A DNA stretch of 64,000 nucleotides from positions 558,001 through 622,000 of the forward strand of contig JAMXBD010000691.1 in the NCBI GenBank assembly GCA_024138025.1, written 5' to 3'. Below the pieces are notes generated by a model, which saw nothing but the letters and a program-made list of their open reading frames with translations, was not told the origin of the DNA and searched no databases. Positions 56,386-64,000 of the stretch are shown in pieces. The position numbers and the translations under genes were made by a program. Each line of letters begins with the position of its first letter. Position 1 is the first letter of the stretch. Source of the DNA: Combretum micranthum. Its lineage: Eukaryota; Streptophyta; Magnoliopsida; Myrtales; Combretaceae.

Positions 56386-57520
56386 TAATTTTTGATTGTT
56401 CATGTCTACATAAATTTTTGTCAACTATGTATATGATAAATTTAACAAGGTGCATAATTCTCCAAAAAATTTTAATTTTTATTTTTAATTTAATCGCGAA
56501 CTGAACATCCAGCACAATAATTCTCACTTCAGGGCCTATAGTACTGATTAAGCATAAATGTATAATGCTGCCTTCTTGCTTTAAGTTAAAAAAAAAAAAA
56601 TGTCGGCGCAATTCGATGATATATAATTATATGCTTTTTATTTTTTTTTCCTAAAAGTTCTGATTTTTTTTTTTTTAAATTTGCACTCTTTTTCATTTTC
56701 CCAAGGAGGACACAATAAAAAAGAGGTTAAAACTCGTGTATGTTGAGAAGTAAAATTATATTTTTCCATTTATACTTTAATTTAGAAAACTTCATTATAC
56801 TTAATCAAGCACTCGCATTATTTACATTATGTTTTAATCTTCTATATTAGGGAAATTCCTAAAAAAAAAAAAAATGGCCGCCTTCTTTTACGTATATGAC
56901 ATGCCTTTTAAATAGTTGCAATTAATTTTTTTTACAATTTAATAAAACTCAACGGAGTGTATAAGAAACATAATTTTTTGTTGTTATATTTCACAAGGTT
57001 ATAGAGCTTCTTAACAACATCATTAAGTGGAAATATATTTATCAATATATTGTAATCATATTTTACCTCATTTTATTCCACAGAGAATTCGTGAGAAGTC
57101 CTAAGTGTAATCATCTATTTCTTCATCCACTCTTAACTTTTAATCATATATTGTCTTGAGGTTTTTAATAAGTCGGATGAGTTTATATTTGTTCATGCAT
57201 GATATTAATTATAGAATTTTACGCATAGAGATTGAATATATATATTTTTAGTTTTACAATGGACTGGATTGGAAATTATAAATCTGCACTATATATATTT
57301 GTCATCCCTAAGTTATACATGTTGTTATTTAAGCATTCTAATATTCCATTACGGGAGAGAAAAGAGAGAAAGACGGACAATAATCTTTCTTAATATTTAG
57401 ATATTGACTTGGGAGACCAACCATTTAAAACAAAAATTTTATAGAAAATACGTGGAAATGTTGTTTTGAAATTCTTGCAATAGTATAATTTGAAGTGCTG
57501 GTTGGACTAAAATATTGTCC
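56386..57520. repeat. WAKL upstream flank, unit 3 copy
   Basis: No gene. 56420-56540 matches 20395-20530 and 56745-57100 matches 26920-27290, both from unit 1, in the same order. Between them unit 1 carries the copia element at 21137-25729 and the Tourist MITE, which are absent here. Confidence 0.7.
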
Positions 57521-57529
57521 TTAAATAGC

Positions 57530-58010
57530 TTTTGTAGAAAATACGTGGAAATATTGAGCGTTGATATTTCAACAGAAACCAGCCGGAGGCCCGGAAAGCA
57601 TTGCCAACTTCACCGTCACTTCGCTTTCAAAGAAAAATACATGTGAAACTTCTTCGAAAAGCATTGCAATTTATGAATAGTGCTACTTAGGCTGAGATTA
57701 GGTCCTACAAAGCTATTCGGAAAATACATGGAACTAGCCGGCGAAGCATTGCCGACAACACTTATTTCACAGAAATGTATGTATAAAACTTCTTGTAAGG
57801 CAATGCCTATGCATTAATTGAAAAGCTTTGAAAAGTCAGGGCTCATGAGACATTCTAGAAAACTAGAAAATAAAACCAATAGTCAATCAATGCCAATCCA
57901 TACATATTAGGAAAAATTTTTCCAGCAAATATTCGGATAGCACTATTCAAACCATTATCTTTCATAGTAAGAGGCAGAAAACTGAAATCTTTGGGGAAAA
58001 TGGTTAAGCT
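57530..58010. repeat. Flank block D, copy 2
   Basis: Partner of 60495-60920. Shared text includes GAGCGTTGATATT.CAACAG, GGAGGCCCGGAAAGCATTGC, CTTATTTCACAGAAA, AATTGAAAAGCTTTGAAAA and CATTATCTTTCATA. Inside each copy the AGCCGG...GCATTGCC...AAAACTTCTT pattern occurs twice. No coding frame is conserved between copies, so I treat it as non-coding. Confidence 0.9.
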
Positions 58011-58159
58011 AGGCATATTCTAAATGAACTTTATCAAATATGAGTTATAAATTATTTGAAGTTGGTTTTGCGTGTGTCGTTGAATTTGATCCAAGGAGCA
58101 GTATCCTTGTCACGATGCAAGGACACGGCAATTAAGCGCTTAGACCACATTATTATGAT

Positions 58160-59110
58160 GCAATGACTTTTTTTTTTTTATCATGATACAATGGTATTTA
58201 TGAGTGGTTAAGTGGGTAATTGATAGGGTGGATAGTATCTGAGTAACGTTTGCTTATTCTTAAGAGGAAATAATATGATTTAGTTCACATTTATTAGGCC
58301 GATTGAACTAGATGATATTATGAATTAAGTTAAATAAAGTTGTGTAACGGTGTTACCTATGATGAGATTATTACTCTGTTTCAGTAGGTATAGGAGTTAT
58401 AGGTCTTCGGACAACCTATAATAACCCCTGAGAGCGTTGCTGTTACTCATGATCCCTAGATTCTTAGGATTGAAATCGGAGTTTGAATACTCCAGTGAAG
58501 ATTGACTTATGTAATCAAAGATACTAAAATATTTGATTGTTGCATTGCATTTAGCTTAAGAATGCTTGTCACATTATATTTGCTTGTGTTATTGCGTACT
58601 GGGCCTTTGGCTCATGATATTACTTTGTAGCAATGTTAAGGACGATTGCTATGACGATATGAGTTATAGAACGGATCGAGAAGCCTTTTTAGATGAGTGG
58701 GATGGATAGGGACCCTGGTGCAAGCAAGAATGTTTTATTTAGGTTTTCTTTAAGATTTTGATAATGAAATGTAAATTTTAATATAGGCTCCTTGATGAAG
58801 CTTGGCTTGTAATATAAAGATTTAAGTTTTCTTTCATGTTTTAAGATGAATAAGTGTTGGAATTTTGTAGTGCCATTTGTTGACACTGTAACTTTTCGAA
58901 GTTTTATGAAGTTAATCTACTCATGTGTTGAGTAACTTCATGTATAAAGTTGTAAGTTTTAAATGCTGGTTCAAAATAGTCGATACAAACATTTCTTTTT
59001 TAGACAACCTTACGCATAATACGTAAGTGTTTTATACTACTTGAGTATTATGCGTGGTTGTGGGATTTAGTATGCTTAATAGGGGTATTAGGTAGGCCAG
59101 GTCCTTATAA
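58160..59110 (-). repeat. Inverted LTR relic related to 32.3-kb element
   Basis: Read on the minus strand it starts near 59110 with ATAAGGACCTGGCC. It carries the box GAGCCAAAGGCCCAGTACGC (about 58612-58593) and later CCTAGATTC/ACTCATGAT-type text. It matches the order of 32284 onward. It is truncated and has no coding. Confidence 0.65.
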
Positions 59111-60494
59111 TATTTTACTTAAAAACATGTTTTCAAAATAAATTTTCAAGAGAAGCATAATTTCTTCTTATTCTTTTGTACATCACAAATCGTTGTCCTT
59201 TCAAACTTTGACATTTAAAGCTTTAACCCAAAGTTTCCTATCATTTTATATTCAAATTTTCACTGTCATATAACATGAATAATGTCAGTTTTTGTACTTT
59301 GATTTTTGACAATTTAATACGTTATCTTTTACAAATCAATATCCATAATTTTTAAATAAAATATTTTCGGTGCTCCGTTATATAATTTTTCAGATAGTCA
59401 TTATCTTTATTGACTTAGTATTTTTAAAAGATGAGTTTAGCTTGTCTAAATTTGATATTATTTTTGTCTCAAATGATATTTTCATAATTTTTTTTAAATA
59501 TCGTTATTTATTTCCTTTTCCCAAATTACAAGAGTAAAAGCATATAGTTATATTTCAAAAGCATAAATGTATATTACCTAATTACATTTAAGCATCATAG
59601 TTATTTATTTTTATTTGATTTCTTGATAAATACACTTGAAATTGCAAAAGAGTTGAGTTAAAATAGTATAATGTTAATAATAGAATTCTAGGTATGTAAT
59701 CAGTTCACACTATTATTATACAAACTCGAGTTTAAATCATCTAGACCCAATTTATTGAAAAAAATTTCTGTTCTATTTATAATATGTTAATAATATCAAT
59801 ATCTATATTTAATCCAAATTCAATTATGCTTAAAAATTGTACGGGTTAAACATTACAAAGTTCAAATTTAGCTTAAAAAACTACTAAAATATATCAATAT
59901 CGAATTGGATTTAAGTATTTATGAAGTACATTTAAATACATATCTAATTAAACAAACATGTTGCAAATTTTTTACCGGTCAAAATGAATTTGTGGGTCAA
60001 AGTTGGCCATAATTTTGTCCCATATAAAAATTTCAAATTAAAATTACTAGGTCAACAAAGACAACTATGTGGAAAATTATATAACGAAGACACTAAAAGT
60101 TGAATTTGTGTTCAACTTGACGAATTTTGGAATTAAATCAAAATTTATTATTTGTTTTAATTTTAATAGGTTACAAAAAATTACTTTAGTTATTTTTTTT
60201 CAATTTTATAACTGAAGCTTTTTAAGTTTTTAAATGCCATGATTGATCTACTTTTATTTGCTTGATACTGTAATGTTAAAGCGATTAGTTGAAGTTGTGC
60301 TCATTTTAGGAATTTTGAAATTGAATTTAGGTTTATTATTTGTTTTGATTATTTTGGGTCACATTTCGTCAATCAAAAAAAATTTTTTTTTTTAAGTTTG
60401 TACTATTACAACGCCTTTAATAGCCTATTTTTAGAATATGTTTCAGCATAAACTATTTTTCAATTTTTTTTTTTTGAAAATCTATACCAAAATT
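59111..60494. other. AT-rich gene-free stretch
   Basis: I see no coding domain, clear repeat or element end. Long T and A runs, including near 60380-60480. Confidence 0.5.
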
Positions 60495-60925
60495 ACCCGA
60501 GAAGCTAGAAACATCGAGCGTTGATATTGCAACAGAAACCGGCCGGAGGCCCGGAAAGCATTGCCAACGTCACTGTCACTTCGCTTTCAAAGAAAAATAC
60601 ATATAAAACTTCTTCGTATACTCAGGCTGAGATTAGGTCCTAAAAAGCTTTTCAGAAAATACAGGGTGCTAGCCGGCGGAGCATTGCCGACGACACTTAT
60701 TTCACAGAAAGGTACATATAAAACTTCTGGTAAGGCATTGCCCATGCATTAATTGAAAAGCTTTGAAAAATCAGGGCTCAATAGCCAGTCAATGTCAATC
60801 CATTCATATTAGGAAAAAAATTTTCCAGCAAATATTCGGTCCAATTAGCACTATTCAAGCCATTATCTTTCATAATAAGAGGCAGAAAGTTGAATCTTTG
60901 GGAAAATGGTTGGGTTTCTAGATGG
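60495..60925. repeat. Flank block D, copy 3
   Basis: Direct repeat of 57530-58010 about 2.96 kb downstream, missing about 20-25 bp around the GCAATTTATGAATAG segment. The intervening 2.5 kb holds the inverted LTR relic. Confidence 0.9.
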
Positions 60926-62170
60926 ATAAGCACTGTCTCTCGGTCGTCTCCAGGTTCCCTTGCTAGCATTTAATTTTTGGTCAGGGGAGAGCATTTTCCA
61001 AATAGAAAAAAAAAATATCGTTGACATTAATATCCCGTGGGTAGAAATGGTTCTTTTAAATTTATTTTCTGTCAATTTTCTCAATGATCCTAAAAAGTTG
61101 CTAATGTATTATATATAGTTGAAATTATAAAAAAGAAAATGGTACTGTAATTATATTACAACATATTTTCAAATTTCTAGACAATCTTAATTGATTTGTA
61201 AATTGAGAAAAATTGAGAAAATAAAAAAGTTTTAGACAATCAAATCTACTAATAAATACCAAAGATATTTTTACATATGACAATGATAACAAATAATTTT
61301 TATAATAATTTTTTTTTTCAAAAAATGACACTATCAAAATAATATTAGTATTATGAACTTAATTAATTCATGTGATGTATTAGGTGTTGCTACTGCCACA
61401 TTATATAAATTCTCTATAAGAAAAATGCACAACTGGTAAATTATTCAAATAATTGACTTCCAATATCATGAAACATATTAGATTCATTACACTATGTTTT
61501 GTATAGGAGAATTGGGAAGGCATGACCTATAGAAGCGCCTATATAACACTTAGGATATGCTATCATGCATAATTTTCTCTTTTTAAAACTTAATGCTTAA
61601 ATGATGCAAAACAACAATAAAGAACTATATATATATATATATATATATATAAATACACGCACACACGCACACACACATATATAAAGAGTGAAGGTTAAAG
61701 AAGGTTGCATCAGGATTAAACATGGAGTTCGATCCACATCCTAATTTTCACAGTCCATACAAACGCCTCCCTTACTGGAGGATTTTGCATGTTACATCGA
61801 ATCAAGCAAGGAGTAGACAAGCACCAACAAGATTATTAGACTATGTCATATTTTTGTTAAATCATACATGTAAATATGTTGTATCAAATTATAAAGAAGC
61901 TAAGTAGTTGAGATTAGTTGTTAGTTACAACCGATTGTAATAAGTAACAGATTGTAACAACATTAAAGAGAAATATTGATAGGAGACAAAGGAAAGGGAA
62001 AACCATCTTTACCCTTTTAGAAAAAAGTCTTTGTGACTAAGGAGTTGAGGCATGACTTGAAAGTTGCCTATGCTTTCAAATCAACACACACATTGTTACA
62101 TACGAACATTAAAAGGGTTAGGGAGGAAAAACTTGGGTTTTGAAATACTTTAATTAGAAATTGAGAGGCA
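60926..62170. other. Gene-free stretch with microsatellite
   Basis: No supported gene. (TA)n followed by (CA)n-like sequence lies at 61626-61680. A 61-codon frame at 61722-61907 has no recognisable family. The sequence ends next to the LTR at 62176. Confidence 0.5.
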
Positions 62171-62175
62171 AGAAA

Positions 62176-62559
62176 TGTTGGGTTGTAGATCCAGCTCATA
62201 TGGGTCTATAACAAACGAATCTCGAGTATATGGGATATGCTTGGATGTATCAATGCAAAACAAAGATGATTTTGTTGAAACAAAGTCAACACTAACAAAT
62301 TTGGAGTTTACATCGTCGGCTCTGTTGTATTCCACTAATTGATTGGTGAGATTGAGAGATCCATTAGCGGTGTCTAGTGATGAAATTGTAAATCCCATTT
62401 TAATAGTGGAAGATTTGTTCATGTGGCGGTCCCATGGTTTTTCCTGATTTGGATTTTCTACATAAAATCCTGGTGTCATTTCAATTTCTGCATTTTAATT
62501 GATTCTATTGATTATTTATCTCATTTGGCAAGAGGAAAATATCGGATCTTTTCCTAACA
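62176..62559 (+). repeat. 5' LTR of chimeric copia element
   Basis: 384 bp with TG...CA ends, shorter than the 613-619-bp LTRs of its relative at 8718-13970. It shares the TGTTGGG..ATAGA.CCA.CTCATATGGGTCTAT start and GGATCTTTTCCTAACA end. The minus-strand frame inside it is not a gene. Confidence 0.88.
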
Positions 62560-62648
62560 TAGCGGTATCAAAGTGCTGGGTTCAAAGAAAGAAAAAAAGG
62601 TAAGATTTTTAGGGTTTCTGCTCTTCTTCTACCAGAGAAAGTGAAGCC

Positions 62649-63733
62649 ATGGCTGAATTATCAGGGTTGATGATTAAATTAACCTCATCAAATTATTCGA
62701 TCTAGAAGTCCATGATGGAGGATCTTTTGTATTGCAAAGATCTGTATTTGCCCTTAGGCAGTGATGCAGCAAAGCCACAAGACAAGTCTGATCAAAATTG
62801 GATGATTTTGCGTGGGAAGATTGTTGGATATATCTGACAGTGGGTTGATCAAAGCGTCTATCATCACGTTGCTTAAGAAACCAGGGCTGATGTCCTATGG
62901 AATAAATTGGAGTCCATGTTTAAAAGACATACAACTTTAAATAAGACCTGTTTGATAAGGTGAGTGGTGAATCTCAAATATAAGGACGGATCCAATATGT
63001 CTGAGTACTTGAGTGTGTTTCATGGCTTGTGAATCAACTAACGTCTATGAAACTTGTTCTTGATGATGAAATACAAGGACTTTTGTTGTTGAGTTCGTTG
63101 CCTGAATTTTAGGAGGCATTGGTTATGTTGGTTAACAATTCGGTTCCAGATGGAACGCCTATACTAGTGATGGTGAAGGACAGTTTGATGAATGAAGAGG
63201 CCAGAAGGAAAGATTTAAGGATCACTCCTGACAATAAAGCACTTGTTTATGACATATAAGAAAGGAGGGGTAGACGCAAGAACAATGGGTCAGATAAATC
63301 TGATAGATCTGATAAATTCAGAGGCAGATCTAAATCAAGGAAGAAAAATATAAAATGTTTTTATTGTGACAAGCTGGGCCATTACAAGAGAGAGTGCAGA
63401 TTGTGGAAGAGAGAGCAAGGAAAGAGTAAAGGTGAAGAAAAAGATGATGATTCTACTACTGCAGTACCAGGAGATGAAGTTGTGGTGACCTGGGATGAGG
63501 AACGTATTAGTTTAGCTAGTCATGATAGTGACTGGGTGATAGATTCTAGTGCCTCTTTTCATGTGACTGCACATGGGGATTTATTCTCATCTGACATTGT
63601 TGGAAATTTTGGTAATGTTAGGATGGGGAATAATGAAATATCAAAGATCATATGCATTGGAAATATTGTTTTGGAAACTAACACTAGTTGCAGGCTCATA
63701 CTTAGAGATATGAGACATGTTCCAGACATCCAC
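62649..63733 (+). pseudogene. copia gag and protease start
   Basis: Starts MAELSGLMIKLTSSNYSI, then TAG at 62704-62706. It continues MMEDLLYCKDLYLPLGSDAA with another stop (TGA) after GKIVGYI. After further frame breaks a clean CCHC knuckle appears (CFYCDKLGHYKREC, about 63356-63397), then a Lys/Glu/Asp linker. The protease box WVIDSSASFHVTAHGD (about 63534) has the DSG glycine as Ser. It ends RDMRHVPDI at the junction. The frame is open from 63401 to 63808 across the fusion. Confidence 0.88.
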
Positions 63734-63740
63734 CAGACAT

Positions 63741-64000
63741 TCACCACTTACAGGATGAGTCCCAAGGAAACTGAGATTTTACAAGAGAAGGTTCAGGAGC
63801 TATTATAGAAGGGGTTTATCAAAGATAGTATAAGTCCATGTGTTGTACCTGCTTTATTGACTCCAAAGAAGGATGACAGTTGGAGAATGTGTGTTGACAA
63901 TAGAGTTATCAACTAGATTACTATTAGGTATATATTCCTAATCCCTTGCCTAGAAGACATTTTAGACAAGTTTAGTAGAGCTATTCTGTTTTCCAAGATT
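63741..64000 (+). pseudogene. Ty3/gypsy RT fragment (chromovirus-like), cut by window end
   Basis: Reads YRMSPKETEILQEKVQELL, stop (63806-63808), [33 protein letters not shown], stop (63913-63915), ITIRY and FSRAILFSKI. This is the N-terminal RT box series of gypsy elements, the SPC-VPALL-PKKD and WRMCVD-R-IN boxes being diagnostic. Stops show it is not functional. The YVDD box lies beyond the window. Confidence 0.9.

Larger units (their letters stand above)
62176..64000 (+). mobile_element. Copia element fused to gypsy RT (chimera), runs off window
   Basis: The LTR 62176-62559 (TGTTGGGTTGTAG to TTCCTAACA) is followed by a primer site resembling initiator Met (GCGGTATCAAAGTGCTGGG). Gag, zinc knuckle and protease of the same copia family as 8718-13970 follow to about 63733. 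From about 63745 the sequence is Ty3/gypsy reverse transcriptase. No LTR or target duplication marks the switch. The 3' end lies outside the window. Confidence 0.88.

Noticed and set aside
61722..61907. 61-codon plus frame, possible small gene
   Set aside because: It has an ATG and a stop but no recognisable family, no splice or promoter support and no paralogue in the window.
62150..62479. 109-codon minus frame
   Set aside because: Lies within the LTR of the chimeric copia element on the opposite strand; no family features.

Overview
This is a repeat-dominated, AT-rich piece of a plant nuclear genome, most likely a eudicot. It contains Ty1/copia and Ty3/gypsy retrotransposons with initiator-Met primer sites, MULE, hAT, CACTA and Tourist-type DNA transposons, a wall-associated-kinase-like (WAKL) receptor gene and a plant GH5 endo-mannanase remnant. 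The species cannot be named from the sequence. No rRNA, tRNA or CRISPR was seen.

Only one gene looks intact: a three-exon WAKL receptor kinase on the minus strand (42451-45217). Its splice phases fit and it encodes 732 residues. Everything else that codes is a relic. The host backbone appears to be a segmental duplication of a [mannanase 3' end - WAKL - upstream flank] unit. Unit 1 runs from about 5.15 to 28 kb with a dead WAKL. Unit 2 runs from about 31.5 to 48.5 kb with a broken mannanase and the intact WAKL. Unit 3, about 55.6 to 61 kb, keeps only a 170-bp kinase scrap and duplicated upstream flank. In several places one unit carries an insertion and the paralogous unit shows the empty site.

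Layout: 0-5 kb, decayed Tat-like gypsy element (minus) beginning beside a 58-bp tandem repeat; 5.1-16.2 kb, mannanase 3' flank and WAKL pseudogene split by a copia element (8718-13970, target-site duplication TTACA/TTATA); 16555-20208, MULE with a 10-bp target duplication and terminal inverted repeats built from arrays of 25-bp hairpins; 20659-20948, Tourist-like MITE; 21137-25729, young copia element (TSD ACTAG); 29-31.5 kb, Athila-like gag/protease remnant; 31564-36382, mannanase pseudogene with a 3.6-kb LTR-like insertion in its intron (TSD CCTAC) that itself holds a hAT element; 37331-41448, internally deleted copia element holding another hAT; 42.4-45.2 kb, WAKL gene; 45.8-47.3 kb, hAT-like element inside a ~214-bp triple tandem repeat; 48563-48869, foldback MITE; 49-56.4 kb, LTR relic interrupted by a CACTA relic, then a kinase scrap between direct repeats; 57.5-61 kb, duplicated flank blocks and an inverted LTR relic; 62176-64000, a copia element whose protease frame runs directly into a gypsy reverse transcriptase.

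The most unusual items are the hairpin-array MULE, the copia-gypsy chimera, the large solo-LTR-like intron insertion with periodic CCGGCGG motifs, and the three-fold WAKL/mannanase duplication read through its insertions. I found no evidence of a defence system or other new multi-gene machinery.
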